Source: an uncultured Collinsella sp.
GTDB taxonomy: Bacteria > Actinomycetota > Coriobacteriia > Coriobacteriales > Coriobacteriaceae
DNA: 52,542 nucleotides
Direction: 5' to 3'
Assembly (NCBI GenBank): GCA_958450865.1
Contig: CAUDNY010000009.1
Span: 1-52,542, forward strand
Position 1 is the stretch's first letter; each line of letters opens with the position of its first letter. Under the pieces are notes generated by a model. It was given only the letters and a program-made list of their open reading frames with translations. It did not search any database and had not been told where the DNA came from. Made by a program: the position numbers and the translations under genes. Of this stretch, positions 1-8,168 are shown piece by piece.

Positions 1-1124
1 ACGCGCTGCACGCCGGGGATCGTGCGCTTGTAGGGCTGCTCGGAAAGCTTCACCACCGGCGTCCACGGCTCCGCGTCGCTCGCACGACGGGCCGAAAGCT
101 TGTACACGCCGCCCAGCGCAGGCTGATCGTAGCAGGTCGCGAGTTTGGTGCCCACGCCAAAGCTGTCGATGGGCGCGCCCTGGTCGAGCAGGGACTGAAT
201 CGTGTACTCATCCAAATCGTTAGAAACCGAGATCCCCACATAGGGCAGGCCCTCGGCATCAAAACGGCCGCGCACATACTTTGAGAGCTTGGCGAGGTCG
301 CCGGAGTCGATGCGAATGGCCGACAGGCGCTCGCCCACCGCTTCCATCTCCTTGGCAACCGTAATGGCATGTTCACAGCCCTCGCGCACGTCATAGGTGT
401 CGATGAGCAGCGTACAGTTCTTGGGGCTCGACTTGGCAAAGGCGCGGAAGGCCTCGAGCTCGGAATCGAAGCTCATCACCCAGCTGTGCGCATGCGTGCC
501 AAAGACGGGAATACCGTAGCGGCGGCCGGCGAGCACATTGGACGTAGAGGAGCAGCCGGCAACGTAGCTCGCGCGCGCGACGGCCAGCCCGCCATCGGGA
601 CCCTGAGCGCGGCGCAGGCCAAACTCGGCAACGGGACGGCCGTCCGCCGCCAGCACCACGCGCGCCGTCTTGGTGGCGACAAGCGTCTGGAAGCCGACAA
701 TGTTGAGCAGCGCCGTCTCGAGCAGCTGGCATTCAAGCGCGGGGCCGGTGACGCGCACCATGGGTTCGCGCGGAAAGACGAGCTCGCCCTCGGGGACGGC
801 GTCGATGTTTACATGCGCACGAAAATCGCGCAGGTAGTCGAGGAATGCAGGCTTGAACATCGCGCCGCCGGCCGGGGCCTGGAGTGAGGCGAGGTAGTCG
901 ATATCCTCGGGCGTAAAGCGCAGGTTCTCGACAAGCTCGGGCAGCTCGGCGGTGCCGCACATGACGGCATAGGCGCTGCCAAAGGGATGGTCACGGTAAA
1001 ACGCGGTAAAACAACCCTGCTCATTGGCCTTGCCGCTCTCCCACAGGCCCTGGGCCATAGTGAGCTCGTACAGATCGGTGAGCATTGCAATGTCGGTGGG
1101 ATGCGAGATGTCGGTCAAAGCCAT
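1..1124 (-). CDS. pncB: Nicotinate phosphoribosyltransferase, 3' end outside window
   Basis: Joins nicotinate to PRPP to make nicotinate mononucleotide, the entry step of NAD salvage in the cytosol. The minus strand is open from the ATG at 1124 to the window edge (about 374 codons; the C-terminus is missing). Near the N-terminus is MLTDLYELTMAQG, a typical opening of this family, followed by FYRDHPFGSAYAV, then GTHAHSWVMSFDSE and RIDSGDLAKLSKYVRGR, which fit the phosphoribosyl- and substrate-binding core. A gaaagg RBS lies about 6 bases upstream of the ATG. The next gene upstream, at 1209-1649, reads the same way 84 bases away. The assignment rests on motif recognition; the missing C-terminus does not affect it. 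Confidence 0.9.
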   Translation of the reverse strand, partial: MALTDISHPTDIAMLTDLYELTMAQGLWESGKANEQGCFTAFYRDHPFGSAYAVMCGTAELPELVENLRFTPEDIDYLASLQAPAGGAMFKPAFLDYLRDFRAHVNIDAVPEGELVFPREPMVRVTGPALECQLLETALLNIVGFQTLVATKTARVVLAADGRPVAEFGLRRAQGPDGGLAVARASYVAGCSSTSNVLAGRRYGIPVFGTHAHSWVMSFDSELEAFRAFAKSSPKNCTLLIDTYDVREGCEHAITVAKEMEAVGERLSAIRIDSGDLAKLSKYVRGRFDAEGLPYVGISVSNDLDEYTIQSLLDQGAPIDSFGVGTKLATCYDQPALGGVYKLSARRASDAEPWTPVVKLSEQPYKRTIPGVQR

Positions 1125-1208
1125 GGGGCGACCTTTCGGATGCGTTGTGCAGAGGTTGAGGGTTGGAAAAGGGCAGAGTGTTCGGGCATGGCACCCAGCG
1201 CGAATGGG

Positions 1209-1649
1209 CTAGAGCAGGCCCATGCTGGTCAGGATCGTGTAGCCCATAAAGATGACAAACGCGATGAGGGCAAGGACAATAATGATTTTTTGAGCCGGCG
1301 CCATGCCAGGGATCTCGTTCTCGCCCGTAGGCTCCTTGGAGGTAACCATGCGCTGGGCAAAGGTCATCTCGTCACGGCTCGGCTTGGGCTCGACGGACTT
1401 GGAACGAGCGACCTTTTTAGGCTGAGGTTTAGGTGCGGTGGGCGAGGGCTTCGCGGCGGCGGGCTTGGGCGCGGGGGCGACGTTCGCGGCGGCCTCCTCG
1501 GCCTTCGCACGCTCGGCACGCAGGGCGGCCAGCTCCTCACGCTCGCGGCGTGCCTCTTCCTGGGCCTCGCGACGAGCTTTCTCGGCGCGGAGCTCTTCCA
1601 ACTCGGCGCGTTCCTCGGCAGACAGTGGTTGGGACTCAAGCTTGGCCAT
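1209..1649 (-). CDS. Small coiled-coil protein with a C-terminal membrane anchor
   Basis: Not recognised as a named family. The 146-residue product starts MAKLES. Residues about 8-60 are a charged Glu/Arg/Ala-rich heptad-like helix (coiled coil expected). An Ala/Pro/Lys linker follows, then one hydrophobic segment (IIIVLALIAFVIFMGYTIL) at the extreme C-terminus, so it is probably tail-anchored with the coiled coil in the cytoplasm. The ATG at 1649 is preferred over an earlier in-frame start at 1685 because it has an AAAGGG site 7 bases upstream and the earlier start lies inside the terminator hairpin of the tRNA gene. Function unknown; a structural or septum-associated role would be a guess. 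Confidence 0.75.
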   Translation of the reverse strand: MAKLESQPLSAEERAELEELRAEKARREAQEEARREREELAALRAERAKAEEAAANVAPAPKPAAAKPSPTAPKPQPKKVARSKSVEPKPSRDEMTFAQRMVTSKEPTGENEIPGMAPAQKIIIVLALIAFVIFMGYTILTSMGLL

Positions 1650-1667
1650 GGTACAGCCCTTTCTTTT

Positions 1668-1699
1668 AAAAAAAGCCGCCGACACAATGTCAGCGGCTT
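1668..1699 (-). terminator. Intrinsic terminator after tRNA-Ala
   Basis: On the minus strand a 12-bp stem with one mismatch (arms 1673-1684 and 1688-1699, 3-base loop) is followed at once by seven T. It lies 15 bases past the tRNA 3' end and ends about 19 bases before the ATG of the coiled-coil gene, so it both ends the tRNA transcript and limits read-through into that gene. Confidence 0.85.
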
Positions 1700-1713
1700 A
1701 TCAAATCCAAGGG

Positions 1714-1786
1714 TGGAGACGAAGGGAGTCGAACCCTCGGCCTCTGCCATGCGACGGCAGCGCTCTCCCAACTGAGCTACGTCCCC
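1714..1786 (-). tRNA. tRNA-Ala(CGC)
   Basis: A 73-nt cloverleaf reads on the minus strand: acceptor GGGGACG/CGTCTCC, D stem GCTC/GAGC, anticodon stem CTGCC/GGCAG with loop GTCGCAT (anticodon CGC, decodes GCG) and T arm with TTCGACT loop. The acceptor holds a G3-U70 pair, the identity element for alanyl-tRNA synthetase, which supports the alanine call. The discriminator base is A. CCA is not encoded, so the tail must be added after transcription. Confidence 0.96.
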
Positions 1787-1799
1787 AGGACAAGTTGAT

Positions 1800-1827
1800 A
1801 TTTTACCTACGGCTCGCCAACTGTCAA
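1800..1827 (-). promoter_or_regulatory. Sigma-70-type promoter of tRNA-Ala
   Basis: On the minus strand a perfect TTGACA (1822-1827) is followed by a 16-base spacer and TAAAAT (1800-1805), 13 bases before the first base of the tRNA. This is the strongest promoter match seen in the window, as expected for a tRNA gene. Confidence 0.8.
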
Positions 1828-1839
1828 CGCCCAATACCC

Positions 1840-1943
1840 AGTCTTTTTGGGACGCGGCTGTTTTAGCTACCCCGACAGACAACGCGAACGGTTTGGTCGA
1901 ACAGCGGCAGGGGTAGCTAAAACAGCCCCGTCCCAAAAAGACT
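1840..1943. repeat. Large intergenic inverted repeat (34-bp arms)
   Basis: Arms 1840-1873 and 1910-1943 are reverse complements over 34 bases with one mismatch, around a 36-base loop. The outer part carries GTCCCAAAAAGACT and the inner part TTAGCTACCCC. Related fragments follow at 1951-1973 and occur again near 13072-13095, so this is one member of a repeat family rather than a simple terminator. It lies between the tRNA promoter and the end of the radical SAM gene. Confidence 0.85.
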
Positions 1944-1965
1944 ACTCAAAGAGCCTCGTCCCAGA

Positions 1966-2910
1966 TTAGCTGGTTTGAGCACTAGTAAGAACACCGGTGG
2001 TATCGAACGCCGGGGTAAAGCTCTCGTCTACCGCGCCGCCTTCTTGCCAAAACATCGTCGTAAAGCCCAGGTCGTCGGCATGGTCGAGCACCTGCTCGTA
2101 CTCCTCGCGCGTCACGGCGCGCGCCAGGTCGCCGCCTTGTTCGCGCATGAGGGCATTGGGCGTGTACTGGTTCATGACCGAGATCGGCACGTCGCCCACC
2201 GTCTGCCACACCAGGTCCAACACGCGGCACGAATCGTCCGCATGCCCCGGCAGCACCAGATGACGCACGATTATGCCGCACTTCATGAGCCCGTCCCCGT
2301 CTACCAGCTCTCCCCCGCGGCGCTCAATCTCGCGCGCCATCTGGGCCAGACCCGACACAGCCACGCGCGGGTAGTCCTTAATATGAGAGAGTGACTGCGC
2401 AAGCGCCGCATTGGCATACTTAAAGTCGGTAAGCCACACGTCGACCAAATCGCCGAGCGCCGCCACGGCACTCGCGCGCTCATAACCGCTCGTGTTGTAG
2501 ACGATTGGAATGACCAGTCCGCGCTCCCGAGCTGCGGCAATCGCGGCCGGCAGCAGGTGAGCATAATGCGTCGCCGTCACCAGATTGATGTTATTGGCAC
2601 CTTGGTCCTGCAGCTCCAGCATAATCTCGACCAGGCGCTCGGGCGAAATCTGAAGCCCAAAATTGCCCGTCGAGATCTCGTGGTTTTGACAATAGATACA
2701 TTTGAGCGAGCAGCCGCTAAAGAAGATCGTGCCCGAACCGGCCTCGCCCGAGATAGGCGGCTCCTCCCACATATGAAGCGCCGCGCGGGCCACCTTGAGC
2801 GTGTCATCGGCACCGCATACGCCGTGCGCACCCTCGTCGCGCACCGCACCGCAACGACGCGGACACAAATGGCAGGCGGGCGAAAAAAGTTCGGTCAACG
2901 GCGTCGGCAT
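1966..2910 (-). CDS. Radical SAM protein, PflX/COG1313-like
   Basis: A 314-residue radical SAM protein. The iron-sulfur signature CSLKCIYCQN (CxxxCxxC) is near residue 70. An N-terminal cysteine cluster (ACHLCPRRCG, then GVCG) precedes it, the arrangement of the PflX-like relatives of pyruvate formate-lyase activating enzyme. It is expected to cleave S-adenosylmethionine to a 5'-deoxyadenosyl radical, probably to activate a glycyl-radical or similar enzyme; the true substrate is unknown. The ATG at 2910 is preferred over the TTG at 2925 because GGAG lies about 9 bases upstream of the ATG. No glycyl-radical enzyme gene is adjacent. Confidence 0.85.
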   Translation of the reverse strand: MPTPLTELFSPACHLCPRRCGAVRDEGAHGVCGADDTLKVARAALHMWEEPPISGEAGSGTIFFSGCSLKCIYCQNHEISTGNFGLQISPERLVEIMLELQDQGANNINLVTATHYAHLLPAAIAAARERGLVIPIVYNTSGYERASAVAALGDLVDVWLTDFKYANAALAQSLSHIKDYPRVAVSGLAQMAREIERRGGELVDGDGLMKCGIIVRHLVLPGHADDSCRVLDLVWQTVGDVPISVMNQYTPNALMREQGGDLARAVTREEYEQVLDHADDLGFTTMFWQEGGAVDESFTPAFDTTGVLTSAQTS

Positions 2911-3059
2911 AAAAACATGCTCCAAAACAACGATTCAGCAGCTCAAACGTAAAGGGACCAACCGCACAGACGGCTCGAGCCCAAGGCGCCGTAATCGTCC
3001 GACACGATTTTTGTAATGTCAAGACTGGAATCGATAAAGTGCCGCTTTATGATGTAGGT

Positions 3060-3205
3060 ATTCCGCCCCCCGCGGAGCAACTGGGTGAACCGTCGCGTTT
3101 ATTTAGGGAGCCCACACAGTCGTACCTAGTACAGGTATCCTTCGTTGTTAAGGACGCTGGAACAGTCGATGAGGGCACCCACCTGTTTTAGGTGGGTTCA
3201 TTTTC
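3060..3205 (+). ncRNA. Structured small RNA, possibly 6S RNA (ssrS)
   Basis: A gene-free stretch rich in pairing: a CCGC/GCGG hairpin near 3063-3075, GTACCT/AGGTAT and TCCTT/AAGGA pairs in the middle, and a terminal CCCACCT/AGGTGGG hairpin (3178-3196) followed by TTCATTTT. The string GGGCACCCACCT...AGGTGGGTTC resembles, from memory, the 3' part of 6S RNAs, which bind the housekeeping RNA polymerase. A TATGAT hexamer at 3048-3053 could be its -10 box. The ends are approximate, and the class is inferred by eye only. Confidence 0.5.
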
Positions 3206-3435
3206 GTAACGTGGGGGGTGGTTTTCTTTTGCCGAAAATCGCCATTACAGTCCATATGGATCCCCACCGGCATCCCAACAATCCATCGACAATACCCTAA
3301 TATCTGGTAAGCGCGTGATTATCGCTGCGCGCAATTCCATGCACCCCCCTTGGTCGAGTATCATGGTTCGGCTATGCCCTTTGCGCATGGCGTTCTTCTG
3401 ACCTTTTCCTTCGACGCTTGGCGGTTTTTAGATTC

Positions 3436-4635
3436 ATGGCTTCATCCCCGAGCTACATTCCGTACCTATGCGTGGCAGCGGCGGCCTTTATCACGACCTT
3501 CCTCATGGTGCCCCTGGTCAAGCGCTTGGCAATTAAGCTCGACGCCGTCGACTATCCTTCCAAGCGCCGCATCAACACCAAGCCCATCCCGCGTTTGGGC
3601 GGAACGGCGGTGTTTTTGGGCCTGGTCGTTGCCTGCATTGTGCAAATCCTAGGCACCTGGCACCTAGGCTGGCCGCCCGTCCTGGTGCCGCACCCGCGCC
3701 TTCACATTAGCTATCCCATGCTGGCGCTCTCCTTTACCGTCATCTTTGCGACCGGCGCTATCGACGACGTCATCCAGCTCAAGCCCAAGCAAAAGCTGGC
3801 CGGACAGGTCCTCGCTGCGCTCATCGCCTGCGTGGGTGGCCTGCGCATCGGCGTCATCGTCAACCCGTTTGCCCCCGGCGAAATCATGCTCGGATGGCTC
3901 GCCTACCCCATCACCGTGATCTATCTGGTGGCATTCACCAACATCATTAACCTCATCGACGGCCTCGACGGCTTAGCCACGGGCATCTGCGGCATCGCGT
4001 CGTTCACCATGTTTTCGATGGCCGTTCTCTCGGGCCGCATCGACGCCGCCGCGCTCTCCATTGCGCTCTTTGGCGCCTGTCTGGCCTTTTTGCGCTACAA
4101 CTTCAACCCCGCAAGCATCTTCTTGGGCGACTCGGGGTCGCTGCTTCTGGGCTTTGCGCTGGGCTCCATCTCGCTACTCAACGTGAGCCGCACCGCCGCG
4201 CTCACCTCGCTTATCATCCCGCTCATCGTTGCCGGCGTGCCCATCATCGACACGTTTAGCGCCATCGTGCGCCGCAAGCGCGCCCACATTAGCATCGGGC
4301 AGGCCGACAAGGGCCACATCCACCACCGCCTGATCCAAGAGGGCTACAACCAAAAGCAGGCTGTGCTGCTCATCTATGCCTGGTGCATTATGCTTTCGGC
4401 CGGCGCCGCCGCGATCAACCAGGTCGAGGTGCCCATGCGCGTGCTCATCTTTACCGTGCTCGCCATTGGCTCGGCGGCCTTTGCCAAGCATCTACATCTG
4501 TTTGAGCCCGTGCTACGCCACCATTACAACAAGCGCACGCACGAGGACGAGCTCGTCACCCCCGACGACCCCGCCTTTAAGCAGGAGGAGCAGGCAGCAG
4601 AAGAACGCAAGGAGGAGCGCCACCACAGGCGCTAG
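3436..4635 (+). CDS. Undecaprenyl-phosphate GlcNAc-1-phosphate transferase (WecA/TagO/MraY-like)
   Basis: A polytopic membrane enzyme of about 399 residues that moves a sugar-1-phosphate from a UDP-sugar to undecaprenyl phosphate, the first step of teichoic acid or other wall glycan synthesis. The family motifs appear in order: GAIDDVIQLKPKQKL (metal-binding DD), NLIDGLDGLA, FLGDSGSLLLGF and HIHHRL. About ten hydrophobic segments are visible. The C-terminus ends in a charged Glu/Lys/His/Arg tail. No good RBS precedes either the ATG at 3436 or the in-frame TTG at 3418; the ATG is chosen by default. TagO versus WecA cannot be settled because no other wall-glycan gene is adjacent. Confidence 0.88.
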   Translation: MASSPSYIPYLCVAAAAFITTFLMVPLVKRLAIKLDAVDYPSKRRINTKPIPRLGGTAVFLGLVVACIVQILGTWHLGWPPVLVPHPRLHISYPMLALSFTVIFATGAIDDVIQLKPKQKLAGQVLAALIACVGGLRIGVIVNPFAPGEIMLGWLAYPITVIYLVAFTNIINLIDGLDGLATGICGIASFTMFSMAVLSGRIDAAALSIALFGACLAFLRYNFNPASIFLGDSGSLLLGFALGSISLLNVSRTAALTSLIIPLIVAGVPIIDTFSAIVRRKRAHISIGQADKGHIHHRLIQEGYNQKQAVLLIYAWCIMLSAGAAAINQVEVPMRVLIFTVLAIGSAAFAKHLHLFEPVLRHHYNKRTHEDELVTPDDPAFKQEEQAAEERKEERHHRR

Positions 4636-4796
4636 GGTAAGCTGCCGAGGATGCGTCCAGACGCCGCCGGCCAAACGCGCAGCCACGCCGCGCCCATCGC
4701 ACAAGCCGCCGCTCTCCCGCCCCTCGCCTACTTACGACCCGCCCCTCCAATAAACGCGTTATCATCTTGACCAATACGCATACGTTAGGAGCAATC

Positions 4797-5846
4797 ATGC
4801 CAAACGAGAACAGCTACGAAGTCGCGCTGCAAAAGAGCAACGCCATTCGCGAGGGCCTGGCAAAGACGCCCGAGAAGTTCACCATGCTCACCGGCGACCG
4901 CCCAACCGGACGCTTGCACCTGGGTCACTACTTCGGCACCCTCAAGGGCCGTGTTGAACTGCAGAACATGGGTGCCAAGACCAACGTGCTCATCGCCGAC
5001 TACCAGGTCATCACCGACCGCGACACCACCGAGCACATCCAGGACAACGTGTACAACATGGTCATGGACTACCTTGCCTGCGGTATCGACCCCGACAAGA
5101 CCATGATCTACGCGCACTCCGCCGTACCCGCCGCCAACCAGCTCATGCTGCCGTTCCTGTCGCTGGTCTCCGAGGCCGAGCTGGCGCGCAACCCCACGGT
5201 TAAGGCCGAGATGGAGGCCTCGGGCCACGAGCTCACCGGCCTTCTGCTCACCTATCCGGTGCACCAGGCCTGCGACATCCTGTTCTGCAAGGGCAACGTG
5301 GTTCCCGTCGGCCGCGACCAGCTGCCGCACATCGAGCTCACCCGTACCATCGCACGCCGCTTTAACAACCGCTACGGCAAGGTATTTCCCGAGGTCGAAG
5401 CGCTGCTGTCCGAGACCCCGCTGCTGCCCGGCCTTGACGGTCGCAAGATGAGCAAGAGCTACGGCAACGCCATCAACATCTCGATGACCGCCGAGGAGAC
5501 GGCCAAGCGCATCAAGAAGAGCCAGACCGACTCCGAGCGCATGATCACGTTTGATCCCGAGAACCGCCCCGGCGTGTCCGGCCTGCTTTCGACGGCCGCC
5601 ATCTGCACCGGTCGTTCCGAGGTCGAGATTGCCGAGGAGATCGGCATGGGCGGCTCCGGCCAGCTCAAGAAGTACGTGACCGAGGCTGTTAACGAGTACT
5701 TCGCCCCGATCCGTAAGCGTCGTCAGCGCTACGAGAACGACCTGGATTACGTTAAGGACGTGCTGCACGAGGGCAATCGCCGCGCCAACGAGATCGCCGA
5801 GCAGACCCTGGCCGAGGTTCAGGACGCCATGGGCATGGTGTACTAG
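4797..5846 (+). CDS. trpS: Tryptophanyl-tRNA synthetase
   Basis: Charges tRNA-Trp with tryptophan in the cytosol. The 349-residue product has the class I signatures in order: TGDRPTGRLHLGHYFG near residue 35 (HIGH-type motif HLGH) and GRKMSKSYGN near residue 215 (KMSKS), with the VPVGRDQLPHIELTR segment between them. The start is the ATG at 4797, with AGGAG 5 bases upstream; an in-frame TTG at 4767 lacks an RBS. The length fits the family. No T-box leader or tryptophan-rich leader peptide was seen upstream. A strong hairpin at 5900-5941 follows. Confidence 0.96.
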   Translation: MPNENSYEVALQKSNAIREGLAKTPEKFTMLTGDRPTGRLHLGHYFGTLKGRVELQNMGAKTNVLIADYQVITDRDTTEHIQDNVYNMVMDYLACGIDPDKTMIYAHSAVPAANQLMLPFLSLVSEAELARNPTVKAEMEASGHELTGLLLTYPVHQACDILFCKGNVVPVGRDQLPHIELTRTIARRFNNRYGKVFPEVEALLSETPLLPGLDGRKMSKSYGNAINISMTAEETAKRIKKSQTDSERMITFDPENRPGVSGLLSTAAICTGRSEVEIAEEIGMGGSGQLKKYVTEAVNEYFAPIRKRRQRYENDLDYVKDVLHEGNRRANEIAEQTLAEVQDAMGMVY

Positions 5847-5899
5847 GCAAAGCGCTTTCGCACAACATAGACGGTGAGATTTGATTTCTCCCCGAAACA

Positions 5900-5941
5900 G
5901 GAACAGGCCCGCTGGCAGTTAGTTGCCAGCGGGCCTGTTCC
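5900..5941. terminator. Perfect 18-bp stem-loop after trpS
   Basis: Arms 5900-5917 and 5924-5941 are perfect reverse complements around a 6-base loop. It sits 54 bases past the trpS stop and is the likely 3' boundary of that transcript. No T-tract follows on either strand, so it may stabilise the 3' end rather than terminate by itself. From here to 6117 no gene was seen. Confidence 0.6.
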
Positions 5942-6117
5942 CGAAGTACACCGTTGAATCGCACAGAGGGGAGGAATGCGAATCAAACTCAACAGGGCAG
6001 ACTTTTTCATCGCCTATTGCCTGCTCCGTTGCTGAAACCAATATAGTTCACCGTGGTTTACTTTCTAACGGCAAAATACGCCGTCACACCTTCTCCATAA
6101 GTTAGCCCCGGTAAACT

Positions 6118-6158
6118 AAAACCACCACAAAGGGGACAGCCGCCTTTGTGGTGGTTTT
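6118..6158. repeat. CCACCACAAAGG hairpin repeat, copy 1
   Basis: Arms AAAACCACCACAAAGG (6118-6133) and its exact complement (6143-6158) around a 9-base loop. On both strands the stem ends in TTTT, so it can act as a bidirectional terminator. It lies 16 bases past the stop of the MGMT-domain gene. One of four copies within 3 kb. Confidence 0.9.
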
Positions 6159-6174
6159 GGCCACGGCAGAGCCG

Positions 6175-6495
6175 CTAGAGCCCTGCTGGCCAGCGACAGA
6201 CGGCCAAGTCGACGTGCATGTCGTCCTTAAACGCCACACCCTCCCCTAGCAAAAGCTCACGTTGAGCATCGGGGCCGCCAAAAGCAAAACCCTCGCATAT
6301 GTGCCCATCGGCAAACACCACGCGGTGACAGGGAATCTCGCCGGGGCGCGGATTGCTGTGCAGCGCATAGCCCACATAGCGCGCGCTTCGTGGACGACCG
6401 GTGAGCAGCGCCACCTGGCCGTACGTGGCGACCATCCCTTCGGGGATCTGCTCAACCACCTCGTACACCCGCTCAAAAAAGCCCTCAGACGCCAT
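6175..6495 (-). CDS. MGMT-domain DNA alkylation repair/binding protein
   Basis: A 106-residue protein consisting only of the DNA-binding/active-site domain of O6-alkylguanine-DNA methyltransferases. The helix-turn-helix region (GMVATYGQVALLTGRPRSAR) and the active-site motif PCHRVV are both present. Because the cysteine is kept, this is not a classical alkyltransferase-like (ATL) protein, in which it is replaced. The usual N-terminal domain of Ada/Ogt is absent. It may transfer alkyl groups or only flag lesions; sequence cannot tell. The ATG at 6495 has GGAAGGGAG upstream; an earlier in-frame start at 6534 lies inside a hairpin repeat. Stand-alone gene with repeat hairpins on both sides. Confidence 0.85.
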   Translation of the reverse strand: MASEGFFERVYEVVEQIPEGMVATYGQVALLTGRPRSARYVGYALHSNPRPGEIPCHRVVFADGHICEGFAFGGPDAQRELLLGEGVAFKDDMHVDLAVCRWPAGL

Positions 6496-6521
6496 CGCTC
6501 GCTCCCTTCCACCCGGAATAG

Positions 6522-6566
6522 CATAAACCACCACAAAGGTGCCTGGCCCCTTTGTGGTGGTTTATG
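6522..6566. repeat. CCACCACAAAGG hairpin repeat, copy 2
   Basis: Perfect 18-bp arms (6522-6539 and 6549-6566) with a 9-base loop. The loop is in the opposite orientation to copy 1. It lies between the start of the MGMT-domain gene and the stop of the degV gene, just 10 bases past the latter, so it probably terminates degV. Confidence 0.9.
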
Positions 6567-6575
6567 GCAAGTCGG

Positions 6576-7430
6576 TTAGTTGGCGGGCTGGAAGAAGGCT
6601 ACGGCCACGGCACCGGGGCCTACGTGGGTGCCGATGGTGGCGCCAATGGTGTGGACGGGCAGCTCGCCCTCGGTGTGGCCAGCCCACAGCGCCGCACTGT
6701 CCTCAATGTACTTCTTGAGCACCACATCCGAAAGGCCCGTATAGCCCAGCGCTAGCGGCATGGAAAAGTCGATGCCGCCCGCCTTTTCGACCTTCTGGTT
6801 GAGCAGGTTACGGCCGTTCTTGGAACCGCGCGCCTTGCCCAGCTGCACGATCAGACCGTCCTCGGCAGCCACAACGGGCTTTACGTTGAGCAGCGTGCCC
6901 ACGGCGCCGGCAGCAGCAGACAGACGACCGCCGCGCACCAGGTACTCCAGCGTCTCAAGCAAACCGATAACCACCACGCGGTCACGAACGGCCTCGACAG
7001 CCGCCGCAACCTGAGCCGCGCCCTGGCCCTCGTCCACCAGACGCAGGGCATACTCGACCAGCACGCGCTCACCCAGGGTCACGTTATTACTGTCCACGAC
7101 GAACACGTCGCCGCCCGGCGCCTCGGCAAGTGCGGTGCGAGCACTCTGGTTGGTGCCCGAAAGCTTGGCACCCACGGTAATAATCACCGCCTCGTCGCCA
7201 GCCTCACGCGCCTCGGCAATCGCCTGCGAAAAGGCGTACGGGTTGACCTGACCGGTCTTGGGCAGCTCATCGCGCTCCACGAGCATCTCGTAAAAGCGCT
7301 GGTGATCGATGTCGACGCCATCCATGTACACATCGGTGCCAAAGGTGACGGACAGCGGCAGAACACGCAGAGCGGGGTGCTCCGCCGGAGACATATCGCT
7401 GGCGGAATCGGTAATAATACGAATGGACAT
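6576..7430 (-). CDS. DegV family fatty-acid-binding protein
   Basis: A 284-residue DegV-family protein. Members bind a fatty acid and, in Gram-positive bacteria, some act as FakB, presenting fatty acids to the FakA kinase. Visible features: the opening IRIITDSASDM, PLSVTFG, a KTGQVNP block, GAKLSGTNQSA and EYLVRGGRLSAAAG, in family order. The ATG at 7430 has AAGGA 6 bases upstream; the longer frame up to 7535 has no RBS. A MarR-type regulator gene ends 119 bases upstream on the same strand, so the two may be co-expressed. No fakA is in the window. Confidence 0.9.
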   Translation of the reverse strand: MSIRIITDSASDMSPAEHPALRVLPLSVTFGTDVYMDGVDIDHQRFYEMLVERDELPKTGQVNPYAFSQAIAEAREAGDEAVIITVGAKLSGTNQSARTALAEAPGGDVFVVDSNNVTLGERVLVEYALRLVDEGQGAAQVAAAVEAVRDRVVVIGLLETLEYLVRGGRLSAAAGAVGTLLNVKPVVAAEDGLIVQLGKARGSKNGRNLLNQKVEKAGGIDFSMPLALGYTGLSDVVLKKYIEDSAALWAGHTEGELPVHTIGATIGTHVGPGAVAVAFFQPAN

Positions 7431-7549
7431 AGCGAATCCTTTCTTGCGCGGACCTCGCGCGGGGAATTTTGACAGCAATGCCCCGGCACGGTATACGCGC
7501 TCAAACGGGACTATGCAGTTGTTAATTGGAAGCAAATGCCTTGGCGGCC

Positions 7550-7999
7550 TTAGATCTCGCGCAAGGTGTTGAGAATCGTACGCAGCGACGCATACATCTG
7601 CTCGCGCTGCTCCACGCCCATGGCCTTACCGGTGGTGTCGAGCACTTCACGAATGATGCGATCGGCCTCGTTCATGCTCTCGCCACCCAGCGTGGTCAGG
7701 CGAACCGGAGCGCGGTACTTGACGGCCGCATCACCTGAGTCGTCGACCTCGACGTAGCCGCCCTCCTCCAGATGTGCCAGTGTGCGCGAAACGGCGGCTC
7801 GGGTAACGCCGGCCATGCGGGCGAGGTCGGCGCCAGTCAGGCCGTCCTTGCTGCGCTCAAGATAGTACAGGCACATGACGTCGGAGCCCTTGAGGCCCAG
7901 CCTTGCACCTTCGGACGTCTTGATGCGCTGAATCTCCTTGTAGAGGCCGCTGATCAGTCCGACAAAGTCCTCAAAACGTGTCTCGTCGTTCCACTGCAT
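7550..7999 (-). CDS. MarR-family transcriptional regulator
   Basis: A 149-residue winged-helix regulator. The helical N-terminus (residues 1-40) fits the dimerisation region. The segment LTGADLARMAGVTRAAVSRTLAHLEEGGYVE at about 55-85 is the helix-turn-helix plus wing start, and the C-terminal helix LREVLDT...ILNTLREI type region closes the dimer. The ATG at 7999 has GCGGT/AAGG bases about 9-12 upstream, a moderate RBS. It lies upstream of degV on the same strand and could regulate it or itself; no clear operator palindrome was found upstream of its start. Confidence 0.88.
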   Translation of the reverse strand: MQWNDETRFEDFVGLISGLYKEIQRIKTSEGARLGLKGSDVMCLYYLERSKDGLTGADLARMAGVTRAAVSRTLAHLEEGGYVEVDDSGDAAVKYRAPVRLTTLGGESMNEADRIIREVLDTTGKAMGVEQREQMYASLRTILNTLREI

Positions 8000-8102
8000 G
8001 GTGACGACCGCCTTTCGCTTACATGATGCTAACGGGTAAACATCTTAGCCGCACGTCCGAACCCCCGTACCCAAATATCCCAATTGTTAACCCATCAACA
8101 TA

Positions 8103-8143
8103 AAAACCACCACAAAGGGGACAGGCACCTTTGTGGTGGTTTT
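8103..8143. repeat. CCACCACAAAGG hairpin repeat, copy 3
   Basis: Arms 8103-8118 and 8128-8143, perfect over 16 bp, 9-base loop in the same orientation as copy 1. It lies 25 bases past the stop of the B3/B4-domain gene, ending in TTTT on both strands. Confidence 0.9.
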
Positions 8144-8168
8144 CGACGAATGCGGACTGCAAAAGTTC

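Noticed and set aside
5943..6117. Small gene between the trpS hairpin and repeat copy 1
   Set aside because: The only frame (about 60 codons from 5923) starts inside the hairpin stem, lacks an RBS and has no protein-like features; nothing else was seen.
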